From: Paenibacillus castaneae
Lineage (GTDB): Bacteria; Bacillota; Bacilli; Paenibacillales; Paenibacillaceae
Length of the DNA: 64,000 bases
Assembly (NCBI RefSeq): GCF_002884445.1
Contig: NZ_KZ614144.1
Location: 1,096,202 to 1,160,201, forward strand
Direction: 5' to 3'
Each line of letters starts with the position of its first letter. The first letter of the stretch is position 1. Position numbers and translations under genes: made by a program. Below are positions 54,597 through 63,217 of the stretch, in pieces. The notes below the pieces were generated by a model. It was not told the origin of the DNA. It made no database searches and saw only the letters and a program-made list of their open reading frames with translations.

Positions 54597-54626
54597 TTGA
54601 CGGTTAATGTTAAATCCTATAGGATT
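54597..54626 (+). promoter_or_regulatory. Promoter with operator-like palindrome, upstream of the ribose-type ABC genes
   Basis: TTGACG and TAGGAT are separated by 17 bases. AATCCTATAGGATT, a perfect 14-base palindrome at 54613-54626, covers the -10 box. A repressor such as the LacI-type protein at 59043 or another regulator might bind there, but its half-site differs from the ATGTAAC sites at 60193. Confidence 0.45.
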
Positions 54627-54669
54627 ACTAAAGAATGAATAAATATACATAATACTTGGGGGGAAAAAC

Positions 54670-55797
54670 ATGAAAAACAAAAAGCTGCAAACGTTATTCG
54701 TTTTAATGTTGGCACTTGTGATGGTTATTACAGGCTGCGGACAAGCGAAGAACGGTAATGCAAACGGCGCGGGCACCAATAAATCAGCTGGCGCACAGGT
54801 TGAGAATCTTCCTGAAGCGATTGCTGCAAAAAAACAAATAAAATTAAAAGTGATCCGTAAAATTGGCGGAGATGACCATACAGCACAATTTCTGGCTGGA
54901 GCGAAGCAAGAAGGGGAGTCATTAGGCTTCAAAGTCGACACCTTCTCCGCTAACGGCGATACCGCTAAATTCTTGGACACACTTGATCAAGCAGCGGATA
55001 GCGGCTACGACGGCGTAGTTATATCACATGGTGACGATCCTGCTACAGTAGCTGCGGTTCAGAAGCTAAGAGACAAAGGAATTGAAGTCGTAACCTTCGA
55101 TTCCGTTGACGAGCTTGCGAATATTTCCGGCGTAACGGTTACCTCGCAGGATGATGCGGCGCTTGCCCAATATGCGCTTGATCAACTGGTGAAGGAGCAA
55201 GGAGAGGACGCCAAGATTGTCTACTTATGGGTTGACGGCTTCCCGCCAATGGTTCGCCGCAACAATGTTTACAAGGATACTTTAGCGAAATATACAGGTA
55301 TTAAAGAGCTTGAGCGGTTTGGCGTAGCTACCGAGAATACTTCAGTAGAAACACAAAATGCGGTTGCAGCTATGCTGACCAAATACCCTAAAGGCGAAAT
55401 TGATGCAATCTTCGCCACTTGGGATGCATTCGCAATTGGAGCAGCTAGAGCGCTGATTGAGGCTGGGCGTACGGAGATCAAAATTTACGGCATTGATGTC
55501 TCGAATGCAGATTTGCAAATTATGCAGGAAGAGAACAGCCCATGGGTCGCAACTGCTGCTGTTGATCCGAAAATGATTGGTGCCGTGAACGTAAGACTGC
55601 TCGCTAAGAAATTAGCGGGAGAAGAAACACCTGCTTCTTACCATTTAGACGCTACGCTTATCGATCAGGAGAAATTGAAAACATCGGCAGAGCCGGTCAA
55701 TATGGTCACACTTGCTAGTATCATCCCAGGCTGGGGCATTTCTGATGCCTTCGCAGAAGACTGGATGAAAGGCTTGAAAGCGATACACACCAAATAA
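54670..55797 (+). CDS. Ribose-type sugar-binding lipoprotein
   Basis: A 375-residue periplasmic-binding-protein-like protein (RbsB group). The signal peptide ends in the lipobox VITGCGQ, then a short Asn/Gly-rich linker. The two-lobed domain shows LKVIRKIGGDDHTAQFLAGA near residue 57, VVISHGDDPATVAAVQKL near 116 and EIDAIFATWDAFAIGAARAL near 238. It delivers a monosaccharide or similar ligand to the transporter encoded just downstream. GGGGGG precedes the ATG. Confidence 0.9.
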   Translation: MKNKKLQTLFVLMLALVMVITGCGQAKNGNANGAGTNKSAGAQVENLPEAIAAKKQIKLKVIRKIGGDDHTAQFLAGAKQEGESLGFKVDTFSANGDTAKFLDTLDQAADSGYDGVVISHGDDPATVAAVQKLRDKGIEVVTFDSVDELANISGVTVTSQDDAALAQYALDQLVKEQGEDAKIVYLWVDGFPPMVRRNNVYKDTLAKYTGIKELERFGVATENTSVETQNAVAAMLTKYPKGEIDAIFATWDAFAIGAARALIEAGRTEIKIYGIDVSNADLQIMQEENSPWVATAAVDPKMIGAVNVRLLAKKLAGEETPASYHLDATLIDQEKLKTSAEPVNMVTLASIIPGWGISDAFAEDWMKGLKAIHTK

Positions 55798-55886
55798 TAA
55801 TAATGGTTTAATTGATTTACCCTACAAGCGCCCTTATCCACTGAGATATGGGCGCTGTATCCTGTTTAGAGAGGAAGGTGCGCCTG

Positions 55887-57401
55887 GTGACAGTATCAGC
55901 GGCAAGCCGTCTAGAGATGAAACAGATTTCAATTGCCTTCCCAGGTGTGAAGGCGTTAACGGATGTGGATTTCCATACCGCCGCAGGCAGAGTGCATGCG
56001 CTGATCGGAGCGAACGGAGCGGGAAAGTCGACGCTTATGAAGGTGCTTGCTGGCGCGTATGGGCATTACACCGGTCATATTCTGATGGACGGCAAGGAAG
56101 CTCGAATTCGCTCTCCTAAGGAAGCGAAGCAGCATGGCATTCAAGTGGTTTATCAAGAGGTAGATACCGCATTAATTGCCAATCTGACCGTTGGTGAAAA
56201 CATTATGCTGGAGAAAACCGTGCATGACATGACAGGCCGTCACTGGGTTCGCTGGAAGGGGCTGCATCAATCAGCGCAAGCTATTTTGGAGCGAATGAAT
56301 GTAAAGGTTTCTACGAGAAAGCTAATACAAGATTTGACGCTGGCGGAGAAACAAATGGTGCTGATTGCCCGTTCGGTTGCGATGAAATGTCGTTTTCTCG
56401 TATTGGATGAGCCAACTGCTCCGCTTAGCAAGACGGAAACAGAGCAGCTATTCCGCCTCGTACGGCTATTGAAATCGGATGGGGTAGGCATTATCTTCAT
56501 ATCCCACCGACTGCCTGAGCTATTTGAAATATGTGATGATATTACAATAATGAGGGACGGCCGGCTTGTCGTAAGAGATGAAATAAGGAAGCTTGATCAT
56601 CAGCAAGTTGTGGAGCATATGCTTGGCGCCAAATTGGACGGTCAATTTCCATGCAGGAAAAGAGAGATTGGCGAGATATGCTTTGAAGCAAGGGGCATTC
56701 ATGACAGCGGCAAGGTGAATGATGTTGATCTGCATATACGCCGTGGAGAAATCGTTGGCCTAGCGGGATTGGTTGGCGCTGGGAAGACCGAGCTGTGCCG
56801 CGCTCTGTTCGGTGCTTCTCGGGCGTCAACCGGAGATATGTATTTGAATGGACGGAAGCTTCGAATCAAATCGCCTCATCAAGCTGTACGCAGCGGCATA
56901 GCACTTGTTCCTGAGGAACGGCGCCGCGAGGGAATATTTGTCGATGAAGCTGTTTCTGTTAATTTGACCGCAGCAAGCTTATCTAGATTTGCCAAATGGG
57001 GATCATGGCTTAGTTCTGCAGCGGAAAAGAAGGCAGCTGTTGAAATGATCGCAAATCTAGGCATCAAAACACCCAATGAACAAGCAAAGGTCAAAAACCT
57101 TTCAGGCGGAAACCAGCAGAAGGTTGCAATTGGCAAGTGGCTCTTGGTTGATGCGGATGTATATATTTTTGACGAGCCGACTAAGGGTGTCGATGTAGGG
57201 GCAAAGAGAGATATTTATGATTTAGTTGCGGAGCTCGCCGCCCGAGGGAAATGTATTTTGTACGCATCCAGTGAAATTTCGGAAATGACAGGCATTACGG
57301 ACAGGGTGTATGTCATGTATGACGGGCGCATGATTAAAGAGCTGGAATCAGATAAGACGAATGAGGAAGAAATTTTATTGTACAGCACGGGAGGATTATG
57401 A
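55887..57401 (+). CDS. Sugar ABC transporter ATPase, duplicated (RbsA/XylG-like)
   Basis: A 504-residue protein with two ATP-binding cassettes. The first has Walker A GANGAGKSTLMKVL and Walker B FLVLDEPTAPLS, but its signature is LTLAEKQMV in place of the usual LSVAQQQMVE. The second has GLVGAGKTELCRAL, the signature LSGGNQQKV and Walker B VYIFDEPTKGVD. The start is a GTG with GAGGAAGG upstream; no ATG has a good site. It ends overlapping the permease gene. Confidence 0.9.
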   Translation: MTVSAASRLEMKQISIAFPGVKALTDVDFHTAAGRVHALIGANGAGKSTLMKVLAGAYGHYTGHILMDGKEARIRSPKEAKQHGIQVVYQEVDTALIANLTVGENIMLEKTVHDMTGRHWVRWKGLHQSAQAILERMNVKVSTRKLIQDLTLAEKQMVLIARSVAMKCRFLVLDEPTAPLSKTETEQLFRLVRLLKSDGVGIIFISHRLPELFEICDDITIMRDGRLVVRDEIRKLDHQQVVEHMLGAKLDGQFPCRKREIGEICFEARGIHDSGKVNDVDLHIRRGEIVGLAGLVGAGKTELCRALFGASRASTGDMYLNGRKLRIKSPHQAVRSGIALVPEERRREGIFVDEAVSVNLTAASLSRFAKWGSWLSSAAEKKAAVEMIANLGIKTPNEQAKVKNLSGGNQQKVAIGKWLLVDADVYIFDEPTKGVDVGAKRDIYDLVAELAARGKCILYASSEISEMTGITDRVYVMYDGRMIKELESDKTNEEEILLYSTGGL

Positions 57402-57403
57402 AC

Positions 57404-58393
57404 ATGAATGCTGCTGGTTCTATGCGAGAGAAAAAGCCGTTTCACTTCTTTGAATTTTTATATAAATACGGAACGCTTATTACCATTCTGCTGCTTATCG
57501 CGGTATTCGGAACAATGACGGATAGCTTTCTCAATTCATCCAATATCATTAATATTTTGCGGTCCATATCCATCGTTACGATTATTGCAATCGGTCTTAC
57601 CGTTTCGCTGGCTGTTGGCGGCTTCGATCTGTCTGTAGGATCAACAGCTTCGCTGGCGAATGCGCTAGTCATCTCCATGTATGTGTGGCACGGACAATCT
57701 GCTGGCTTAGGCATTGCGATTACGATTGCTTTCTGCCTTGTTGTCGGATTGATAAATGCTTTTCTTGTCATCAATTTCAAGATTCAGGATATGCTGATGA
57801 CGCTCGCGACCATGTTCGTCTTTCAAGGCGTTGCACTGACCTACACGCGTGGGGCTACGATATCCCAAAATATGATTATGCCAAACGGGGATTTCGCTAC
57901 GGGACAAATACCAAAGGCATTCGGGAAAATTGGACAGGTCCCTTGGATCATTGTCATTATGCTAGTCGTGGTGGCAGCAGTTCATTTATTTCTGAATTAC
58001 ACGAAGCATGGACGTTATATGTATATGATTGGCGGCAATCCCGAGGCAGCTAAGCTCTCTGGCATCGCAGTCAGCAAGTACCGATTAATTGCTTATTTGG
58101 TATCTGCATTATTTGCTGCAATTGGGGGAATTGTGCTCGGTGCGCGTATTATGAATGCGGAGGTCAATGCGGGCGGACCTTATTTAATGGATGCTGTTGC
58201 AGCTGCTTTTATCGGTTATTCGGTACTAGGTGCAGGGAAGCCTAATGCCTTCGGCACTTTTGCCGGAGCGGTGCTGATTGGTATTTTGTCTAACGGTCTC
58301 ATTATGCTGTCCGTTCCTTATTATGCGATGGATATTGTGAAAGGGTCTGTGCTGGCATTAGCGCTGGCTATCACTTATTACAAGAGAAAATAA
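57404..58393 (+). CDS. Sugar ABC transporter permease (RbsC-like)
   Basis: A permease of about 329 residues with eight to ten helices. The family signature FDLSVGSTASLANALVISMY lies near residue 70 and GGNPEAAKLSGI near 207. GGGAGG fits the ATG at 57404 (spacing nine); an ATG at 57398 overlaps the upstream stop and is also possible. With the binding protein and ATPase it makes a complete importer, unlike the CUT1 sets elsewhere in the window. Confidence 0.9.
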   Translation: MNAAGSMREKKPFHFFEFLYKYGTLITILLLIAVFGTMTDSFLNSSNIINILRSISIVTIIAIGLTVSLAVGGFDLSVGSTASLANALVISMYVWHGQSAGLGIAITIAFCLVVGLINAFLVINFKIQDMLMTLATMFVFQGVALTYTRGATISQNMIMPNGDFATGQIPKAFGKIGQVPWIIVIMLVVVAAVHLFLNYTKHGRYMYMIGGNPEAAKLSGIAVSKYRLIAYLVSALFAAIGGIVLGARIMNAEVNAGGPYLMDAVAAAFIGYSVLGAGKPNAFGTFAGAVLIGILSNGLIMLSVPYYAMDIVKGSVLALALAITYYKRK

Positions 58394-58396
58394 AAG

Positions 58397-58432
58397 AGGA
58401 AACCCTGGCACTATGCGTCAGGGTTTCTTGCT
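58397..58432 (+). terminator. Terminator of the ribose-type ABC operon
   Basis: GAAACCCTG and CAGGGTTTC flank an 11-base loop with GCA/TGC pairing and are followed by TTGC. T-tract is short. Confidence 0.7.
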
Positions 58433-58445
58433 ATAAGGAAGGATG

Positions 58446-58607
58446 TTACTGCTGACCGGGACGAATACGAACAACACCGATCTCTGATGCATTGATCGCA
58501 ATTGCATTGCCGCCTTGTCCTATGCTTGCGCTGGCGCCTTGCTTCAGCTTGATATTTGTTCTGCCGTTGCCAAACTTAATTGTATTTTTTGACGATTTTT
58601 TTCTCAT
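58446..58607 (-). CDS. 53-residue basic Gly/Ile-rich protein, unknown
   Basis: The short protein starts MRKKSSKNTIKFGNGRTNIK and ends with alternating hydrophobic and polar residues (AIAINASEIGVVRIRPGQQ), suggesting beta strands. GGGGGTG fits the ATG. It follows another 53-residue gene at 58654 on the same strand with a gap of 46 bases, so they are likely one transcript. Such short basic proteins are typical of spore coats or germination sets in Paenibacillus, but I cannot assign it. Confidence 0.55.
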   Translation of the reverse strand: MRKKSSKNTIKFGNGRTNIKLKQGASASIGQGGNAIAINASEIGVVRIRPGQQ

Positions 58608-58653
58608 GCCTACACCCCCTCTCATGCTTGCCTGCCTCACAGGTGAAGACAGA

Positions 58654-58815
58654 TTAGCGGCGGGCCGATTTCTTGTGCATGAGAATATTTACGGCATTGC
58701 TTGCCAGAACATTGCCTTGCTGCGCGCTTGCCGCCGCTGACTGATGAATAAGAATGATCAGATAGCTGTTCTTGCCTACACGGTATCTAAGCGTTTGTAT
58801 TTTGGAGCGGATCAT
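58654..58815 (-). CDS. 53-residue protein, first of a pair, unknown
   Basis: A frame with a near-perfect AAGGAGG ribosome-binding site four to six bases before its ATG. It begins MIRSKIQTLRYRVGKNSYLI and continues with an Ala/Ser/Gln-rich part and a basic end KKSARR. Part of it (QQGNVLASNAVNIL) faintly resembles GQGGNAIAINASEIGV of the next protein, hinting at duplication. It is too short to assign. The strong ribosome-binding site is the main reason to believe it. Confidence 0.6.
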   Translation of the reverse strand: MIRSKIQTLRYRVGKNSYLIILIHQSAAASAQQGNVLASNAVNILMHKKSARR

Positions 58816-59042
58816 ACTATACCTCCTTCATGAGCCGTTTAAAGCTTACTAGATAGCATATGAAAGATTCATAGTGGAAGTATCCGCTAATGATAACCGT
58901 CAAACCTCTCAAATTAGTGATGATTATGCACCAAGATTGCTCCTCGGTGTAATATGCAAATATTAGGAGGATTTCGTTTCTATTTGACCCGAATTCTGTT
59001 ATTCTACTGAAGAAAGAAACTATAGAATGGGGGTGAGCCGCT

Positions 59043-60125
59043 ATTAAAACGGTTACTGTATATGATATTGCTAGGGAAGCTAACGTCTCAGTAGCCACTG
59101 TGTCACGCGTTATCAATAATACAGCGCCGGTCAAAAAATCGACGAGAGACCGTGTAATGGAGTTGATAACGAAGCATCAATTTCAGCCGAATGCGCTTGC
59201 GAGAAGCTTGTTCAAGAAGGAAACTGGGATGATTGGCGTTATCCTGCCGGACATTACAAACCCTTTTTTCCCCGAGGTGCTGGCTGGTCTGGATCAGGAG
59301 GCGCGCAGCAGAGGGTATACATTCTTTCTATGCGATACCGTGTCGACAAATGGCGATTCTGTTGAGCAATATGTGCGTGAATCGCAATATTTAAATATTC
59401 TTATGGAGAAGCAGGTAGATGGCATCATCATGATTGGCGGAAGAATCAATCTGTCAAAGCCGAGCAAGGAGCTGGTCGGTGAGGTTGTTGAAGCTAGCAA
59501 ACGGGTACCGCTTCTACTTATTAATGGCAACTTGCCAGGCGAAGGAATGGCACGTGTATATGCCGATGAGATTGAGGGAGCTGAGCTCGCAACGCAGCAT
59601 CTCATCGATCTTGGACATCAGAAAATTGCTTTCGTGGGCGGGTTTAAACGAATGTCCAACACGATTCAGCGCATTCGTGGCTTTATGAAAACAATGGAGA
59701 AGAATAGGCTGCAAATCCGCAATGAATGGATAATGGATGGGGGCTTTTCCGTAGAGAGCGGCAAGTTATTCATGAATCAGCTGCTTCAGCTGCCGGAGCG
59801 TCCAACTGCTGTTTTTTGCGCGAACGACTTAGTAGCTATCGGTGTAATGAAGGCGGCACACAATGCCGGAATTCGCGTTCCTGAAGAGCTGTCGCTAATA
59901 GGATTCGACGATATACCCTATGCCTCTAACAGCATTCCAGAATTGACGACGATCTCTTTGAAATGCTATGACGTTGGGCGGAGTGCAGCAGAGCTGCTTC
60001 ATCAAATGATCGCCAAAAACAAGATAAGCAAAAGCACAAAAATAAGGCCTGAGCTAATTGTCAGGGAGTCGACAGCCCCACCGCGAGCAGAGAATGAACA
60101 TTATGAATCAGTTTTAAAAAAATAA
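59043..60125 (+). CDS. LacI-family repressor, apparent ATT start
   Basis: A 360-residue repressor. The HTH reads VYDIAREANVSVATVSRVIN at residues 6-25, followed by the sugar-binding domain (MIGVILPDITNPFFPEVLAG near 62, FCANDLVAIGVMKAA near 257, LIGFDDIPYASN near 286). The N-terminus is complete only if translation begins at ATT 59043: GGGGGTGAG lies six bases before it, and a stop TGA precedes it with no ATG, GTG or TTG between. The first alternative (GTG at 59100) would cut the HTH in half. It likely controls the GH35 operon downstream, whose promoter has three sites of the ATGTAAC type. Confidence 0.85.
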   Translation: MKTVTVYDIAREANVSVATVSRVINNTAPVKKSTRDRVMELITKHQFQPNALARSLFKKETGMIGVILPDITNPFFPEVLAGLDQEARSRGYTFFLCDTVSTNGDSVEQYVRESQYLNILMEKQVDGIIMIGGRINLSKPSKELVGEVVEASKRVPLLLINGNLPGEGMARVYADEIEGAELATQHLIDLGHQKIAFVGGFKRMSNTIQRIRGFMKTMEKNRLQIRNEWIMDGGFSVESGKLFMNQLLQLPERPTAVFCANDLVAIGVMKAAHNAGIRVPEELSLIGFDDIPYASNSIPELTTISLKCYDVGRSAAELLHQMIAKNKISKSTKIRPELIVRESTAPPRAENEHYESVLKK

Positions 60126-60126
60126 A

Positions 60127-60155
60127 TTGACAACGCTTACATTTGTGAATAAAAT
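60127..60155 (+). promoter_or_regulatory. Promoter with overlapping cre-like site for the GH35 operon
   Basis: TTGACA (perfect) and TAAAAT are 17 bases apart. TGACAACGCTTACA at 60128-60141 matches the CcpA binding consensus TGWAANCGNTNWCA except at one position and overlaps the -35. Glucose repression through CcpA is therefore likely. It starts only one or two bases after the LacI stop codon. Confidence 0.65.
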
Positions 60156-60192
60156 CAAGTTGTAAAAAGATTATATGGCGTCGCCGCTAAAA

Positions 60193-60208
60193 ATGTAACC
60201 CGTTACAT
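60193..60208. promoter_or_regulatory. LacI-type operator, site 1
   Basis: ATGTAAC-CC-GTTACAT, a 16-base palindrome about 35 bases after the predicted transcription start. It shares its half-site with the two sites near 60321, so they belong to one regulator, most likely the LacI-type protein encoded directly upstream. Confidence 0.65.
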
Positions 60209-60320
60209 AATCAGCTAAGCTTCTTCCTACAAAAGCTATTACACAAATACACATCAGAGTACCGTGCAGAATTGCGTTCTGTTAATACCGGTCTTGGAGT
60301 GTATTTATTTTTTTCTATAA

Positions 60321-60350
60321 ATGTAACGGGTTACATGAAACGGGTTACAT
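60321..60350. promoter_or_regulatory. LacI-type operator, site 2 and adjacent half-site
   Basis: ATGTAAC-GG-GTTACAT (60321-60336), then GAAACGGGTTACAT repeating the right half to 60350. The distance to site 1 is about 128 bases, which could allow a DNA loop. It lies 39 bases before the glycosidase start. Confidence 0.65.
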
Positions 60351-60388
60351 TAATCGAGCTCTTAGTCCATTTCGTTGGAGGTTATAAC

Positions 60389-63193
60389 ATGTCCATGGAA
60401 ATTGAAACGAAAGCAGCCGTGAAATTTGACAAGAATGCCGTAATCATTGAAGAAACCTCTCAAATTCTACTCTGTGCCTCGTTATTTTACTTCCGCATTC
60501 CAAGAGCGCTGTGGAAAGAGCGGATGGAGCAGCTCAAAGCATTCGGCTATAACAGCATCGATGTTTATTTTCCTTGGAACTATCATGAAACGGCCGAAGG
60601 GAAATGGGATTTCGGCGGAGAACGTGACATAGCGTCATTTCTGGAAGCAGCGGCGGAAGCCGGATTATACGTTGTTGCAAGACCAGGCCCTTATATTTGC
60701 TCCGAATGGGACGGTGGAGCCTTGCCTGCTTATCTGCTGACAAAGGGGCTGAAGCTTCGAGATAATGATGCAGGCTTCCTCGGATATGTTGCGAAATGGT
60801 TCGACCGCATACTGCCATTGCTAAAGCAGCATCAAGTCGGAGAGGGAGGTACCATAATCGCCGTTCAGCTGGATAATGAACTCGACTTCTACGACTGTCA
60901 TGACCCTAAAGGCTATATTAGTGCCTTGCGAGATATGGCCCTGAACCACGGCATTACGGTACCGCTGTTCGCTTGCGCGGGGCAAGGAGGCTTGCTGCAA
61001 GCATCGGGGCTGGCAGAGGAAGTGGTTCTGACCTGCAACTTCTATCCCAATAACCGAGAAGCAGAATTTGAGCAGAAGGTGCTTCATTATAGTCAAACCT
61101 TAGCAGCACTGGGTTATCCGCTGCTCGTTACAGAAACGAATCGTGCGCATTATTTGCTTCGTAGATTGCTTTCCTGCGGGGCTAAGCTGCTTGGACCGTA
61201 CTTGCAGGTGTCAGGCACGGATTTCGGATTTACAAACGCTACGAACAATTGGGGTAAACCGCTGGCGTTTATGACCTCGGATTATGATTTTGGCGGGATG
61301 ATCTCACCGGAGGGACATATTCGCGAGGAAGCCTATGAAGGGCGGATGCTCGGCCGAATGATCGCTGCATTCGGCGCCCCGCTTGCAGAAGCAGTTGCCG
61401 AAGGTGGAATATCCTCCACATGGAACTTAATCGGAGACCGGGCAGGAATAGCAGGCCCCTTCGTGCTTCAGCTAAAAGGCGGCGGCAGCTTACTATTTAT
61501 TACGAATTTGGATGAACGTAATAAAGAAGTTGCAATTGCAGCTGCAGCTAACGAGGACGCTTCTGCTGCTGAATACGGCATTACGCTAATAGCTGGAAGG
61601 TCGCTAGCGCTCCCATTCGAAGTTCCGTTAAGCCTTTGGGGCTTCGAAGGGCTGCTCGAAAGCTCGACAGCGGAGCTCTATCTAACGGAACAATCAGCTG
61701 AAGTAACGGCGCTTTTTTTCCACACGGAAGGAAGAGGCGAAATAAGGATTCGAATAGATTCGCCAATCGATGTAAATGCGGTTCATGCAGCTTGCGAATT
61801 GTTGGAAGGCCGGTTAACAATCTCCTTCGACGGCGAAGAGGATAGCTGCTGTGAGATCGTTGCGGCAGATGGGCGAAAGCTGAAGCTTTATATAAACGAT
61901 AGAAGGAAAGCGCTCCATATGGAGGGGCTGGACGAAAACGGAGCCATCCAATTAGGGAATCCGTACATTTATTCAAGCATTCCAGAGGAAGCGGCGAGCG
62001 AATGGAAGCTCACCTTATTCGATGCAGCAGCGCCTTTGTCCGTAAATGACGAGCGCAATTCATTCATTTTGGAGAAGATGGATTACTTAGAACAGGCAGG
62101 AATATATCGCGGCTATGCCTTCTATGAAGGCGCTGTGCAGTTGATGCAAGGGCAAGCGGTACAGGGCTATTTGATTAGACAAAGCAGTGATGTCGTATCG
62201 CTGTATGCAGGAGGCCAATATGCTGGAACTGTAACGCCTGGCGGAGGCAGCGCCTATCTTCCATACTCCCATGCTCTTCAAGACGGAAGGCTGTTTGCCA
62301 GAGTAGAAACGTGGGGCCATTCCAACTTTGATGACGCAAGGCTGCCGGGGCTTCGTCTCCATTCCATGAAAGGGATGAAAGACGTGTCGGCGATAACAGA
62401 AATTCGCAATCTGAGCAGCAACTGGAGCGTATATCGCGCATCGGACCGGGTGTTGCGAACGGAGCTTATTGAATCAACCGATTACACGATGTGGCCGCTC
62501 GTTAACTTCGGAGGTTGGCTGTCTCCGGATCATCCGGCTTTCGAATATTACCGGAATACATTTAAGGCATCCGAGGACGCCAGCTCGTGGACGCTGCATT
62601 TCAAAGGTTTACAATCACTTGCCCGTTTGTTTGTAGGAGGTCGAGAATTGGGTTCTATTCATCCATTTGATCCTTATTTCGATATTTCGGAGCATGTTGT
62701 GGCTGGAGAAACCGTTGAGCTTGCGGTATACGTTGAGCGTGTGCTTGGTTTGCCATCCGGACAGGTCTATTTGTATGAAGGCCATAAGGCTTCTGAATGG
62801 GCAGTGAGAGCAGCGGAGGAATCAGAGCTGTTTGAGCATGCAGAGAGAGAGCGAATAAACGGAGCGCCAACAGAATTGCCTATCACGCTTGAACCGGGTG
62901 AGACTGCATGGCTGTATGCTTCGACCGTTAATTCGAAAGCGGCAGCAGGCTGGAGGGCAAAGGCAGCAGGCACCGGCCTTAAGCTGACCGTATTCCTGGA
63001 GGGGCGAATCGTTGGCCGAATTTGGCTGCCGAGTGATACGGGCAGACCTGTGTTGACGGGTGGCAGCCCGGATTCCTTCTATCTACCGGGAGCTTGGTAT
63101 GAAGAGGGAAAGGGAAGCTTGGCGATTATGCTTGAGGCGGTAGACCTGGAGAAGCAAGGACGATTGGAATCTATTCAATTCATATCCGTCTAG
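60389..63193 (+). CDS. GH35-like beta-galactosidase
   Basis: A 934-residue glycoside hydrolase. The GH35 features are FPWNYHETAEGKWDFGGERD near residue 66, YVVARPGPYICSEWDGGALP near 96, the acid/base Glu in VQLDNELDFYDC near 165, and a likely nucleophile Glu in LLVTETNRAHY near 250. Several beta-sandwich domains follow. It lacks a signal peptide, so it acts on imported sugars. The divergence from typical GH35 enzymes means the exact galactoside is not known. GGAGG is seven bases before the ATG at 60389. The permease gene follows by 24 bases. Confidence 0.88.
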   Translation: MSMEIETKAAVKFDKNAVIIEETSQILLCASLFYFRIPRALWKERMEQLKAFGYNSIDVYFPWNYHETAEGKWDFGGERDIASFLEAAAEAGLYVVARPGPYICSEWDGGALPAYLLTKGLKLRDNDAGFLGYVAKWFDRILPLLKQHQVGEGGTIIAVQLDNELDFYDCHDPKGYISALRDMALNHGITVPLFACAGQGGLLQASGLAEEVVLTCNFYPNNREAEFEQKVLHYSQTLAALGYPLLVTETNRAHYLLRRLLSCGAKLLGPYLQVSGTDFGFTNATNNWGKPLAFMTSDYDFGGMISPEGHIREEAYEGRMLGRMIAAFGAPLAEAVAEGGISSTWNLIGDRAGIAGPFVLQLKGGGSLLFITNLDERNKEVAIAAAANEDASAAEYGITLIAGRSLALPFEVPLSLWGFEGLLESSTAELYLTEQSAEVTALFFHTEGRGEIRIRIDSPIDVNAVHAACELLEGRLTISFDGEEDSCCEIVAADGRKLKLYINDRRKALHMEGLDENGAIQLGNPYIYSSIPEEAASEWKLTLFDAAAPLSVNDERNSFILEKMDYLEQAGIYRGYAFYEGAVQLMQGQAVQGYLIRQSSDVVSLYAGGQYAGTVTPGGGSAYLPYSHALQDGRLFARVETWGHSNFDDARLPGLRLHSMKGMKDVSAITEIRNLSSNWSVYRASDRVLRTELIESTDYTMWPLVNFGGWLSPDHPAFEYYRNTFKASEDASSWTLHFKGLQSLARLFVGGRELGSIHPFDPYFDISEHVVAGETVELAVYVERVLGLPSGQVYLYEGHKASEWAVRAAEESELFEHAERERINGAPTELPITLEPGETAWLYASTVNSKAAAGWRAKAAGTGLKLTVFLEGRIVGRIWLPSDTGRPVLTGGSPDSFYLPGAWYEEGKGSLAIMLEAVDLEKQGRLESIQFISV

Positions 63194-63217
63194 TGAACAA
63201 TTCGAGGGGGAAATAGA

